Below, one piece after another: positions 51,252 through 60,426 of a stretch of 64,000 nt of DNA. The stretch spans positions 1 through 64,000 of the forward strand of contig CAISJV010000088.1 in the NCBI GenBank assembly GCA_903885795.1, read 5' to 3'. The translations under genes were made by a program, and so were the position numbers. A model generated the notes under the pieces. It searched no databases. It was not told the DNA's origin and worked only from the letters and a program-made list of their open reading frames with translations. Numbering within the stretch: the stretch's first letter is position 1; every line of letters starts with the position of its first letter. The stretch is from an uncultured delta proteobacterium. Lineage in GTDB: Bacteria > Desulfobacterota > Syntrophia > Syntrophales > UBA8958.

Positions 51252-52238
51252 GTGAAGAATAAATACAACATGGTCGTTATCCTCGGTCCTACCGCATCCG
51301 GGAAGACCCGTCTGGCCGTCCGTCTGGCAAAGGATCGCGGCGGTGAAATCATCTCCGCCGACTCCCGACAGGTTTATCGGGGTATGGACCTTGGTACGGG
51401 CAAAGATCTCCTCGACTATACCATAGAGGGCGTTACCATTCCCTTCCACCTTGTCGATATTGTTGAACCGACAGAAGAGTTTCACCTCTTTGCCTATCAG
51501 CGCCTTTTTCACCGCTGTTTTAAGGACATTACTGCACGAGGCGCTCTTCCCGTGCTTGTGGGAGGCAGCGGGATGTACCTGGAAGCCGTTATCCGTTCCT
51601 ATGATCTGCGGGAGGTTCCTGAGAATAAGGACTTGCGCCGGGAACTGGACAATTTGGACATGGATGCCCTCGCCGGACGTTTGCAGGCTATTCAGCCCGA
51701 ACTCCACAACAAGACCGATCTCCTGGATCGGGAACGCTTGGTGCGGGCGATCGAAATTGCGGAAGTTACAAGGGTTAAGAGGGCGCAACCGGCAGACGGT
51801 ATGCCGGACGACAATCATTTGGCCTTCGGTCCCTGCCCTCCGATCTCAGCGCCCGAGCGTCTAGCACCCGCCCTCCGGCCCCTGGTCATAGGCGTGCGGT
51901 GGGAACGGACCATCCTGCGCCAGCGCATAACAGACAGACTCCACGCCCGCCTCCAGTCAGGGATGGTGGAGGAAGTCGCCGCCCTGCATCAAAGGTGTGT
52001 CAGTTGGGAAAGACTGTATCATTTCGGTTTGGAATACCGCTATATCAGCTTATATCTTCAGGACCTGATGAGCTTTGACGATATGGTTAAAACCCTGAAT
52101 ACCCGCATCCATCAGTTTGCCAAGCGGCAGGATACCTGGTTCCGGAGGATGGAAAGACTGGGCGTCGTCATTCACTGGATTCCAGGAGATGATTACGCCG
52201 CCCTGCGATCACTTGTGGAGGATCGCCTGACAGGATAA
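51252..52238 (+). CDS. miaA: tRNA dimethylallyltransferase MiaA
   Basis: A 328-residue protein that adds a dimethylallyl group to A37 of tRNAs reading UNN codons. It has the P-loop GPTASGKT, ISADSRQVYRGMDLGTGKD with the catalytic Asp and Thr-like residues, and LVGGSGMYLEAVI. The C-terminal half (FGLEYRYISLYLQ, IHQFAKRQDTWFRRMERLG) is a variant of the usual GYKE...T motif but fits the family. Start GTG 51252 follows AAGGAA. Its stop overlaps the next start (TAATG). Confidence 0.88.
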   Translation: MKNKYNMVVILGPTASGKTRLAVRLAKDRGGEIISADSRQVYRGMDLGTGKDLLDYTIEGVTIPFHLVDIVEPTEEFHLFAYQRLFHRCFKDITARGALPVLVGGSGMYLEAVIRSYDLREVPENKDLRRELDNLDMDALAGRLQAIQPELHNKTDLLDRERLVRAIEIAEVTRVKRAQPADGMPDDNHLAFGPCPPISAPERLAPALRPLVIGVRWERTILRQRITDRLHARLQSGMVEEVAALHQRCVSWERLYHFGLEYRYISLYLQDLMSFDDMVKTLNTRIHQFAKRQDTWFRRMERLGVVIHWIPGDDYAALRSLVEDRLTG

Positions 52239-53605
52239 TGTATTCCTCCCATCTTGACAAATATCTCCAACGCTACAGCGTTTATGAGGACTATCCCCTT
52301 TACGGAGGCGAAATGGCCGATCTCGACCAGATCGTCGTCATTCCCGCTCTGGCAGAAAAAGATGCCCTCTTTCACACTTTGGCCAGTCTGGCCCGCAACG
52401 GGGAAGAGGAATTAAAGCATAGTCTGGTTCTCTGTGTCATAAATAATCGCCCCTCCTCATTTGCTGCGACGGAAGATATCCGGAATAATCTGGAAACAAT
52501 GATGATCATGAAAGATATGATCAAGGGAGATTTGCCTGATCATCGTCTTGCCGGCACGAATATCACCGCCCTTGTTCAGGAAATATTGGCAAGACCCCTC
52601 CGTCTTGCCTTTATCGACGCCTCATCACCGGGGCATGAATTGCCTCCTAAGGGCGGCGTCGGTCTTGCAAGAAAGATCGGGATGGACAGGGCGCTAACCT
52701 TATTGGATTCCCATTGTCATGGAAAGAAATTGATTTTCTGCCTGGATGCCGACACCCTTGTGGATTCAAACTATCTGTCTTCGCTTCGGAATCACTTTGA
52801 GTGTTTTTCTCCACCGGGGGCGGTCGTTGCCTTTTCCCACCGCATGCCGGAAGATCGGCACCTTGGGGCGGGGATTTGCTCTTATGAAATATTTCTCAGG
52901 TATTATGTCCTCGGACTTGGCTGGGCCGGTTCTCCCTATGCCTTTCACACCATTGGGTCCACGATGGCCTGCACCGCAGCAGCATACACCGCTGTCCGGG
53001 GCATGCCCTGCCGGCAGGCGGGGGAAGATTTCTATTTTCTGAATAAATTAGCAAAGCTCGGCTCCCTTGGCGATATCCGCGACACCACCGTTTATCCCTC
53101 CGCCCGGCCCTCAGGACGGGTGCCTTTCGGAACGGGACGGCGCATGCTGCGTTTTCTGGAGGGTTCCCATGATGAATATCTCATTTATGATCCAAGGGTC
53201 TTTTCTGTCCTGAAGGCATGGCTGGAGGAATTTGCCCGGGAACCCGGCAGCTCCGGTGATGACCTGCTGGCCAGGGCGGCGGCGATTTCCACCCGGCTTC
53301 ACTTTTTTCTTGATCGCAACGAATTTGCTGCTGTATGGGAACGGATCAGAGGCGCCAACCACCGTCATGAATATTTGACGAGACAATTCCACGGCTGGTT
53401 TGACGGTTTCAAAACCCTGAAATTGATTCATGAACTCACGGCGGATGACTTTCCGCCGATTCATACATTCAAGGCCTTGAAAATCCTTTTCCAACAGATG
53501 AACATTCCCACTCCCGGCATCCTTGACGATAACGAATGCCGGAGCCTTGATGAACAGATGCTTATTCTTGACTTCCTTCGTCAGGGAAGTTTTATCAACC
53601 CCTAA
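52238..53605 (+). CDS. family 2-type glycosyltransferase
   Basis: A 455-residue soluble protein with a GT-A fold: DQIVVIPALAEKDALFHTLASLARN at the start, the metal-binding LIFCLDADTLVDSNYL, and GEDFYFLNKLAKLG with the likely base. No membrane helices are seen. The acceptor is unknown. It is coupled to miaA by a TAATG overlap and its end overlaps a convergent lipoprotein gene by 4 bases. Confidence 0.78.
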   Translation: MYSSHLDKYLQRYSVYEDYPLYGGEMADLDQIVVIPALAEKDALFHTLASLARNGEEELKHSLVLCVINNRPSSFAATEDIRNNLETMMIMKDMIKGDLPDHRLAGTNITALVQEILARPLRLAFIDASSPGHELPPKGGVGLARKIGMDRALTLLDSHCHGKKLIFCLDADTLVDSNYLSSLRNHFECFSPPGAVVAFSHRMPEDRHLGAGICSYEIFLRYYVLGLGWAGSPYAFHTIGSTMACTAAAYTAVRGMPCRQAGEDFYFLNKLAKLGSLGDIRDTTVYPSARPSGRVPFGTGRRMLRFLEGSHDEYLIYDPRVFSVLKAWLEEFAREPGSSGDDLLARAAAISTRLHFFLDRNEFAAVWERIRGANHRHEYLTRQFHGWFDGFKTLKLIHELTADDFPPIHTFKALKILFQQMNIPTPGILDDNECRSLDEQMLILDFLRQGSFINP

Positions 53606-54162
53606 GAGCCGACGCGCTGGAGAACGATGCTGTGGTCTCCCGTGTCCATGTACATCTTGTTGCCGTCGATGCGATATCTGGAATTGATCACATAGTTTGG
53701 CTTGTTGATGACCAGCGTGGCGCCTACGATGCGGTAACTCTCGTTATCTGTCTCGACCTTGCCATTTGCGAGCGTTGTTGTCGTGGTAACCGTCCCATCC
53801 TGGTTGAAGCGCGTAACCATTGACTGGTAATGCTTTTTGGGGCGCGGTGTGATGCTTACCACTTGCCAGGTCGTGTTTGCAAGGGGTTGCACTTCCTCCT
53901 GGGTAACTTTCTGGCGTTTCTTAGCATCTGACTTATCTACCTCGTTGCCGATGATGTAGCCGAGTCCAACACCAACTCCCGCGCCGATGAGGGTTCCTGC
54001 CGTGTTGTGCCCAATTGCCTGCCCCACGAGCGCTCCCACACCGGCGCCGCCCACCGCTCCCATCTCGGACTTGTCCATAGTCGCACAGCCGGCGCCGAAC
54101 AAGATCACCGTGCAAAGTACGCCCAAGGCAACAATCCTTTCCCATCCGCCGATTTTATTCAT
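53602..54162 (-). CDS. glycine-zipper lipoprotein
   Basis: A 186-residue lipoprotein: signal peptide with lipobox LFGAGC, then a glycine-zipper segment (GAVGGAGVGALVGQAIGHNTAGTLIGAGVGVGLGYIIG) that inserts in or lies along the outer membrane, and a C-terminal beta domain (TTWQVVSITPRPKKHYQSMVTRFNQDGTVTTTTTLANGKV...). ATG 54162 has AAGGAGTGG before it; the frame extends 37 codons further with no signal sequence. Role unknown; other glycine-zipper lipoproteins are envelope-stress proteins. Confidence 0.85.
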   Translation of the reverse strand: MNKIGGWERIVALGVLCTVILFGAGCATMDKSEMGAVGGAGVGALVGQAIGHNTAGTLIGAGVGVGLGYIIGNEVDKSDAKKRQKVTQEEVQPLANTTWQVVSITPRPKKHYQSMVTRFNQDGTVTTTTTLANGKVETDNESYRIVGATLVINKPNYVINSRYRIDGNKMYMDTGDHSIVLQRVGS

Positions 54163-54579
54163 CTTCCACTCCTTTTGACCCGTTATTTGTTGATTGGAAC
54201 TGCTCAGCAGCGCTGCCCATTTTATCCGGATATCATTACTTACCCAGCTCCAGTGTCGCTGTGGCCATATCATAATTATCGAGAAAATTAAATTATTGAT
54301 TGCAAATAAATGTCATTCTTTAAAGAAGATGCAGATTAACCTTTGAAGAACTCAGCCGCTGCTTCGGCCTGCGGTGGCCCAATTATATCTTCTTTGTTTT
54401 TGATTACTCATAGAGGCCATCTGCATAGCTATGGTATACTGTTGCATCGATAAGGGCTTAGCATTTCTATTGACATCTTTACGGGTATTCGGTAGCTTTC
54501 AGAGGGTTTTATTTATGCAACAAATATTGTCTGTTTTTGTTTACAACCTATACCGTTTGTCTTGACGGAGGAGAATCGG
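54163..54579. other. divergent spacer before hybrid kinase
   Basis: About 420 bases with no credible frame. TGGTATACT at about 54430 has the form of an extended -10 element for the kinase gene but lacks a clear -35. Confidence 0.35.
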
Positions 54580-57393
54580 ATGTACGATCCATCCAGGACA
54601 AATCAAGAGCTGATCGAAGAAAATGCCCTACTAAAGCAGAGAATCCAGGCACTGGAGCAATCGGAACCAGAGCGCAAGCGAGCTGTGAAGGCGCTAAGAC
54701 AGAAGGAGCAACAACTACGGGATACAGCGGAGAAGATCCCCGGTGTTATCTATCAGTTTTACGCGCAGCCCGATGGTAAGATTGGTCTTTATTACGTCAG
54801 TGAAAGCGCCTATAGTATTTTCGGTTTGAGTAATGCCCCGGAAGGCTTCTTTCAGCAATTCTCCGCAAGGGTTGCACCGGAGTGCCTCAAGACTTTCAGC
54901 GAATCCATTTCAGAGGCGATCAGCGCCGTAAAACCCTGGCGTTATGAAGGGGAATTCATAAAGGACTCTGGTGAATCGATTTGGTTCCTGGGCCTATCAA
55001 ATCCCGTAACAAGCGAGCGTGAGATCTTGTTCAATGGTGTCTTGCTGGATATCACTGACCGAAAGCATGCGGAGAAAGAACTAAAAGATGCCCACTCGCA
55101 TATTGAGCGTGTATTGGGATTTAGCGAGGCCCTCCTTTCTGCGGTTCCCACGCCAGTATTCTATAAGGACAAGGAAGGCCGGTATCTGGGCTGTAACCGT
55201 GCATACTCTGAGATAATGGGGGTCACTTCTAGCCAGATAAAGGGAAAAACAGTTAAGGATCTCTGGCCGAGCGAATATGCAGATGTGTATCACAAAAATG
55301 ACTTGGAGATAATGCGTAATCCTTCGCGGCAGATTTATGATTTTAAAGTGCGGGACAAGGACGGAATGGACCGCATGGTCATTTTTGCCAAGGATGTCTT
55401 TCGTGATGAAAATGGACAAATAGCAGGGATTGTAGGCGCGTTCCAAGACATAACCGAGCGCAAACATGCTGAGGCGGCGCTGCGGGAAAGTGAGCTTTTC
55501 CTGAAGGAATCTCATCGAATCGCTCGACTGGGAGGATGGAAGGCTAACCCTCATACTGATTATCTTGAATGGACCGAAGGCGTCTACGATATCATCGGAG
55601 AGCCTCTGGACTATAAGCCTTGCCTGTCGGAAGGCTTGAAACTCTTTCTGCCCGAATACGTTCCCGCAATAAGGGAGAGAGTGGCGAATTGTTTGATTAC
55701 CGGAGAACCATTCACTATGGAATGCGAAGTTTCCTCAAAATCAAGCAAGCAGATTTGGACAGAGGTCAGAGGCCTTGCACCTATTATTGCAGGAGAACGC
55801 TCCTATGTGATCGGCACGTTTCAAGACATCACCGAGCGTAAACGGGCAGAAAAAGAGTTATTTGAGAGCGTGGAGAAATATCGTCTTCTTACGGATAATT
55901 CTACCGATGTCATCTGGACTATGGCCCTGGATGGTCGATTTACTTATGTAAGCCCCTCGGTCAAGGACATGGCCGGCTTTACTCCAGAAGAGGTAATGGC
56001 CATCCCACTTGATAAATACCTTTTTAAGGAAGACTTGCCTTGGGTTTTGGAGTTGCTTTATGGGGAACTTCAGAAACCACGGGAAGAGCGATCCGAACGC
56101 CGGCTGGTTGAGGTTCGGCAGTATAAAAAAGATGGTTCTATTCTTGATGTAGAAGTCTCCACGGGCTGGCTTTATAACCAACAGGGAGAGGTTATCGGGC
56201 TTCAGGGAAGCACACGCGACATATCATCACGGAAGAAGATGGAAGCAGACCGCGCAAAACTAGAGATGCAACTGCTTCAAGCTCAGAAGATGGAGGCAAT
56301 AGGGACGCTATCTGGTGGTATCGCCCACGACTTTAACAATATTCTTAGCAGTATCCAGGGATATGTTTCCCTTATGCAACTTGATCTCGAGAGTGATCAT
56401 TCTCATCATTCAAGATTAGAGAAGATTGAAGAGCAAATAACGAGTGGGGCCAACCTGACACGTCAGTTACTGGGATTTGCCAGAGGCGGCAAGTATGAGG
56501 TCAAGACGACAAATCCAAATGAACTTCTGAATAAGAGTTCAGAGGTGTTCGGCCGAACAAAAAAGGAAGTGGCGATCGCGAAAAGGTTTCAAGAAGGTAT
56601 ATGGACCATAGAGGCAGACCGGGGACAAATAGAACAAACGCTATTGAACATATATATAAATGCCTGGCAAGCCATGCCGGGAGGAGGAAATTTGTATCTG
56701 GAATCACAGAATGTCATTCTGGATGATGCGGATGTAGAGTCCCATGGTGTCCAGAAAGGAAGATATGTGAAGATCTCGATTACAGACACAGGAATAGGGA
56801 TGGATGAACCGACACGGGAACGGATCTTTGAGCCCTTCTTCACGACCAAGGAAGCAGGAAAGGGAACCGGACTGGGGTTGGCGTCTGCCTACGGCATAAT
56901 TAAAAATCATGAAGGTTTCGTGACAGTATACAGCGAGAAAGGAAAGGGGTCGACCTTCAACATTTATCTTCCTGCATCAAATAATGAAAAAGTTGCCGAA
57001 GTAACACCTCATGTGCAAAAAAGTGACACGGGCAGGGAAACTATTCTCCTGGTAGATGACGAGGAAAGCAACGTCTCCGTGACAAAAGAGCTCCTCGAAA
57101 ACCTTGGATATCGAGTCATAGCGGCAGGAAGTGGCCAGGAAGCAATCGCGATTTTCTTGGAAAAGAAGAGAGTAATCAATTTGGTTATCCTCGACATGAT
57201 CATGCCGGGGATGGGGGGTGGTAAAACCTTTGATGCTCTCTTGGAAATAGATCCTGACGTGAAAGTCATCCTTGCCAGTGGTTATAGTATCAATGGTGAA
57301 GCTCAGCAGATTCTGGACAAAGGCTGCAAGGGTTTCATTCAAAAACCATTTCGGATCAATGAACTGTCCAGAAAAATCCGTGAGGTATTATGA
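54580..57393 (+). CDS. four-PAS hybrid histidine kinase
   Basis: A 937-residue soluble sensor. Four PAS domains (about 50-160, 175-300, 305-425 and 430-555; each closes with a DITxRK-type motif), a HisKA domain with His583 ([13 protein letters not shown]), an ATPase domain ([47 protein letters not shown]) and a C-terminal receiver with Asp872 ([14 protein letters not shown]). GGAGGAG precedes ATG 54580, six codons inside a longer TTG frame. It may sense several cytoplasmic redox or metabolite signals. No output gene is adjacent. Confidence 0.9.
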   Translation: MYDPSRTNQELIEENALLKQRIQALEQSEPERKRAVKALRQKEQQLRDTAEKIPGVIYQFYAQPDGKIGLYYVSESAYSIFGLSNAPEGFFQQFSARVAPECLKTFSESISEAISAVKPWRYEGEFIKDSGESIWFLGLSNPVTSEREILFNGVLLDITDRKHAEKELKDAHSHIERVLGFSEALLSAVPTPVFYKDKEGRYLGCNRAYSEIMGVTSSQIKGKTVKDLWPSEYADVYHKNDLEIMRNPSRQIYDFKVRDKDGMDRMVIFAKDVFRDENGQIAGIVGAFQDITERKHAEAALRESELFLKESHRIARLGGWKANPHTDYLEWTEGVYDIIGEPLDYKPCLSEGLKLFLPEYVPAIRERVANCLITGEPFTMECEVSSKSSKQIWTEVRGLAPIIAGERSYVIGTFQDITERKRAEKELFESVEKYRLLTDNSTDVIWTMALDGRFTYVSPSVKDMAGFTPEEVMAIPLDKYLFKEDLPWVLELLYGELQKPREERSERRLVEVRQYKKDGSILDVEVSTGWLYNQQGEVIGLQGSTRDISSRKKMEADRAKLEMQLLQAQKMEAIGTLSGGIAHDFNNILSSIQGYVSLMQLDLESDHSHHSRLEKIEEQITSGANLTRQLLGFARGGKYEVKTTNPNELLNKSSEVFGRTKKEVAIAKRFQEGIWTIEADRGQIEQTLLNIYINAWQAMPGGGNLYLESQNVILDDADVESHGVQKGRYVKISITDTGIGMDEPTRERIFEPFFTTKEAGKGTGLGLASAYGIIKNHEGFVTVYSEKGKGSTFNIYLPASNNEKVAEVTPHVQKSDTGRETILLVDDEESNVSVTKELLENLGYRVIAAGSGQEAIAIFLEKKRVINLVILDMIMPGMGGGKTFDALLEIDPDVKVILASGYSINGEAQQILDKGCKGFIQKPFRINELSRKIREVL

Positions 57394-57439
57394 TTGATAT
57401 TTTAATGAACGAGGCGCTCAGGCAACTTTTCACGTAAAC

Positions 57440-57478
57440 AAAAGCCCCCTGACATTCCGGTTAAGTCAGAGGGCTTTT
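57440..57478. terminator. intrinsic terminator after hybrid kinase
   Basis: AAAGCCCCCTGAC (57441-57453) pairs with GTCAGAGGGCTTT (57465-57477), with one C-A mismatch, followed by a short T run. A-rich on the left, so it may work both ways. Confidence 0.88.
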
Positions 57479-57531
57479 GTAAAGGACACAGATCTTTTAA
57501 AACAGTGTCTTTAATTTATCCGGTAGAATTA

Positions 57532-57771
57532 TCAAACCTCGTTTCGTCTCAGCCAAGCTTCCTGGTAGAGCCTGCCGATCGTCAGGAAGAGGGCCAGGAA
57601 GAACATCCCGAACATGAAGTTGGGCGCCGTCCCGAAATACTGATCAATCTTGAATCCCAGATACAGGAAGAGGAAGGAAGCAAAGGCAATCACGAATCCC
57701 CAGCTGCTGATGACCATGATGTGCTGATACTGATGATACACGGGTTTTTGTGTGTTTTGTTGTGTTGCCAT
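57532..57771 (-). CDS. AtpZ/AtpI-like small membrane protein
   Basis: A 79-residue protein with two membrane helices (GFVIAFASFLFLYLGFKID, FMFGMFFLALFLTIGRLYQEAWL). The GF.....F.LG...D...GT.P motif is that of the AtpZ/AtpI family, accessory membrane proteins of F-type ATP synthase assembly or Mg/Ca handling. No ATP-synthase gene is nearby. It follows another small membrane gene on the same strand by 68 bases. Confidence 0.72.
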   Translation of the reverse strand: MATQQNTQKPVYHQYQHIMVISSWGFVIAFASFLFLYLGFKIDQYFGTAPNFMFGMFFLALFLTIGRLYQEAWLRRNEV

Positions 57772-57839
57772 GATCCGTTCCTCCTTTCCTCGTCTTATCT
57801 TAATTAATGAGCTGTACTGCCGTTGAATTTCGTCTACCG

Positions 57840-58115
57840 CTAGCCAACCAGATTCTTGATCCCTTCAATGACCGGATTGGTGAAAAGAGCAATCAGCACT
57901 GTGTAGAGAGCGAAAGCTCCGGCAACTTCTCCCGTGTACATCTTCTCATGCTTGTGCTTCAGGGAGATGATGGTCAACCCACCGATAATGAGGCATCCAA
58001 GTTGGAAGTAAGGGAAGTTAGCCACACCGGCTGCTGCATATTCTGCCAAAGCGAAAGTTCCCGTTAAAAGAACTACCAACATCGCCGCTACCATCGTTCC
58101 TAATGTCTTTTTCAT
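57840..58115 (-). CDS. small membrane protein of unknown function
   Basis: A 91-residue protein with a signal-like helix (TMVAAMLVVLLTGTFALA) and two further helices (FPYFQLGCLIIGGLTIISLKH; VAGAFALYTVLIALFTNPV). Not recognised. An AGGAGG-type site precedes the ATG on this strand. It is the first gene of a two-gene unit with the AtpZ/AtpI-like gene. Confidence 0.7.
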   Translation of the reverse strand: MKKTLGTMVAAMLVVLLTGTFALAEYAAAGVANFPYFQLGCLIIGGLTIISLKHKHEKMYTGEVAGAFALYTVLIALFTNPVIEGIKNLVG

Positions 58116-58585
58116 GATCTGTGTCCTCCTATGTCTATTTTTTTATTTGTTTCCGTTTGGTTTTAGATAATGCTTAAATCGTGCCAAGTAGTGTTAAGCG
58201 GACGCGTTAGTGTCATAAGTGCTTGTTTCTAATATATATAATCAATATAGGAATGGGACACACGGATGATTTTCAGGTTGGATGAAGAGGTCTTTTTTAA
58301 TGAAGCTTTAAAACTGCTTGAACGAAACAATGGGAAATGAAATTCGTAATGACGGATAAGATCTTTCGATGCTTATTTTCGTGATCCCGCATGCAACCTG
58401 CGCCATTGTTCATATTGACAGTTAAATATCGGCCCTCATGCCCCCATCTCATGGGACAAAGTCGGATTGACTTTTTCTTTTTGACCTCGATCGATATTTC
58501 CAGTATGCTCACACCAAGATTTTGTTGCTAGAAAAACGAATGCCATGCCGCAATCAAAACATTTTTTCGTTTACGAGGAACAGCT
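58116..58585. other. 470-bp spacer, AT-rich, no gene seen
   Basis: The first half (to about 58250) is presumably the promoter region of the minus-strand unit. A tiny plus-strand frame (58266-58340, MIFRLDEEVFFNEALKLLE) has no ribosome site. I see no other structure. Confidence 0.45.
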
Positions 58586-58960
58586 ATGGCCTACAACACA
58601 GCCCTTGAAGATCTAATTGAAGACATTTTGCCCGAAGGCAAACTTGAAAAGAAAAAGATGTTCGGCGGTATGTGCTATCTGATCAACGGTAACATGTCCT
58701 TTGCCGTCTGGAAGGATTATCTCATCGTGAGAATGGCGCCGGAGCTTGCCGCTGAAGAATTGAATAGTGAGCATACAAGAGAGTTCGACCTAACCGGGAA
58801 ACCCATGAAAGGCTGGGTCATGGTAGAAAAAGGTTCCTGGAACAAAAGGGATGAATTGGCCAGATGGATTGATATTGGAAGATCATTTGCATTGTCTCTG
58901 CCGAAGAAATCGCCTAAAAGAAAATCAATTGAAGGGATATATTATCGGAGTCAACGATAA
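58586..58960 (+). CDS. TfoX N-terminal domain protein
   Basis: A 124-residue protein: MFGGMCYLINGNMSFAVWKDYLIVRM is the core of the TfoX/Sxy N-terminal domain, followed by GWVMVEKGSWNKRDELARWIDIGRSFA and a Lys-rich tail. TfoX in enterobacteria activates competence genes with CRP; stand-alone N-domains like this are common and their role is unknown. GAGGAAC precedes the ATG. Confidence 0.85.
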   Translation: MAYNTALEDLIEDILPEGKLEKKKMFGGMCYLINGNMSFAVWKDYLIVRMAPELAAEELNSEHTREFDLTGKPMKGWVMVEKGSWNKRDELARWIDIGRSFALSLPKKSPKRKSIEGIYYRSQR

Positions 58961-59039
58961 GGCCAAGGGATGAATCGGATCATGAAGATACAAAGTATCC
59001 ATGAACCGTCTTTCGTTATCATAAGGGTAAAGAAGCATT

Positions 59040-59351
59040 TTGCTAAAAACACTTCTCAAGAGAACCATCTCAAAAAACAAATCACTAATACTCCGTGAAA
59101 GTCAAGACATGCATAATTTCATGATGCTCCTGATGAAGCAGAGAAATACCGGAAACAACTGGACAACTGAAGACATCGCTAAGATCAAATCACATTTAAT
59201 ACACTTGGTTCTTTACGTTCCGGCATTGATTATTTTCCTTCTTCCTTTCGGGTTTTTTTTATTACCTGTTCTCGCTGAAATAATGGACAGGCGAGAAGAG
59301 TTACGAAAAAAGGAAGCAAATGGTTTGTCCAGTTTGATATCTTCTTTATAA
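59040..59351 (+). CDS. LETM1-like small membrane protein
   Basis: A 103-residue protein with a charged N-terminus and one long hydrophobic stretch (HLVLYVPALIIFLLPFGFFLLPVLAEIMDRREELRKKE). The PALIIFLLPFG..LLP.LAE....R pattern resembles the core of LETM1-related proteins. The start is uncertain; TTG 59040 is the longest and ATG at 59109 (MHNFMM) is possible. Role unknown. Confidence 0.6.
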   Translation: MLKTLLKRTISKNKSLILRESQDMHNFMMLLMKQRNTGNNWTTEDIAKIKSHLIHLVLYVPALIIFLLPFGFFLLPVLAEIMDRREELRKKEANGLSSLISSL

Positions 59352-59730
59352 ATCAGTATTAGAAAATATAGACATCCTCATGAAATATGGTTCATGGCGG
59401 CATTTTTCTACGTGGTGAAAATGAATGATAAGATTCCATGATGTGCATGGGCGTCTGGACAAGAGAATGGCAATCGCAGCGGCTATCCTGCTATGTGCAA
59501 TCGAAGGGCGTCATGAGGGAAATATCTCCCCGGATTCGGGCTCAGAGGGACATATCTCTCCGGATTCAGGCTCAGTCGGTACCGGTGGCAGTGACTCTTC
59601 TGTGGATAGCAGTTCGGATAGTGGTGGAGGAGGTGGATTCTTCGGTGGTGGGGATAGCGGCGGAGGAGGAGCAAGCGGAGACGATTGATTGTAGTTCGCG
59701 ATCAGCCGATACCTTCAAGCATTAAAACAT
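59352..59730. other. spacer with possible Gly/Ser-rich peptide
   Basis: A plus-strand frame at 59425-59688 would give an 87-residue peptide with two ISPDSGS repeats and a tail of Gly, Ser and Asp (SSSDSGGGGGFFGGGDSGGGGASGDD). Such tails close many TPM-domain membrane proteins, but here no such domain precedes it and there is no clear ribosome site. It may be a relic. Nothing else was seen. Confidence 0.4.
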
Positions 59731-60426
59731 TTATTCTTTAAACCGATAACCGATGCCGGGTTCGTTCAACAGAAATCGTGGCCGAGTGGAGTCGGTCTCG
59801 ATCTTTTTTCTCAGCTGGTTCATGAATACGCGGACGTAATGAGTCTGTTCAACGTAGAGAGGCCCCCATACCTCCCTGATGATATGCCGGTGGGTCATAA
59901 CCTTGCCGGCATTTTTGACGAGAACCGTTAACAGCCGGTATTCAATGGGCGTCAGGTGAATCTTTCTGGTCCCACAGAAAACCTGCCTTTTTAGGAAGTC
60001 AATCCTGAGGTCAGCGGCGACAAAAACTGCTTCCCCCTGATCCTGGTTTTTTGGCGACGCATGCCGGAGGGCGACGCGAATTCTGGCAAGGAGCTCGCCG
60101 GCACCGAAAGGCTTAGTCAAATAGTCGTCTGCCCCTCTGTCGAGGGCCTTTATCTTATCTCCTTCCTTCTCCCTTGCCGAGATGACGATAACGGGCACAG
60201 CGGACCATTCGCGTAGCTTTTCGATGACCTCAAGGCCGTCCAAATCGGGAAGCCCCAAGTCCAGGAGTACAACATCGGGATTGCGTGTCGCCACCTGGGA
60301 CAGTCCGTCGGCTGCGGTTTCCGCTTCAAGCACTCCATATTTTTCGCTTTCGAGTGCTACTCGCAAGAATCGCCTCATCTGGCGCTCATCTTCGATCAAA
60401 AGAACTATGGCCTGGTTTTCTGTCAT
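59731..60426 (-). CDS. kdpE: potassium-response regulator KdpE
   Basis: A 231-residue OmpR-type regulator. The receiver domain has phospho-Asp56 (VVLLDLGLPDLDG), Thr/Ser in VISAREKEGD and Lys in YLTKPFG; the winged helix ends with RVFMNQLRKKIE and EPGIGYRF. Phosphorylated by KdpD, it activates kdp expression at low potassium or high osmolarity. It overlaps kdpD by four bases and is the last gene of the operon. Confidence 0.93.
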   Translation of the reverse strand: MTENQAIVLLIEDERQMRRFLRVALESEKYGVLEAETAADGLSQVATRNPDVVLLDLGLPDLDGLEVIEKLREWSAVPVIVISAREKEGDKIKALDRGADDYLTKPFGAGELLARIRVALRHASPKNQDQGEAVFVAADLRIDFLKRQVFCGTRKIHLTPIEYRLLTVLVKNAGKVMTHRHIIREVWGPLYVEQTHYVRVFMNQLRKKIETDSTRPRFLLNEPGIGYRFKE

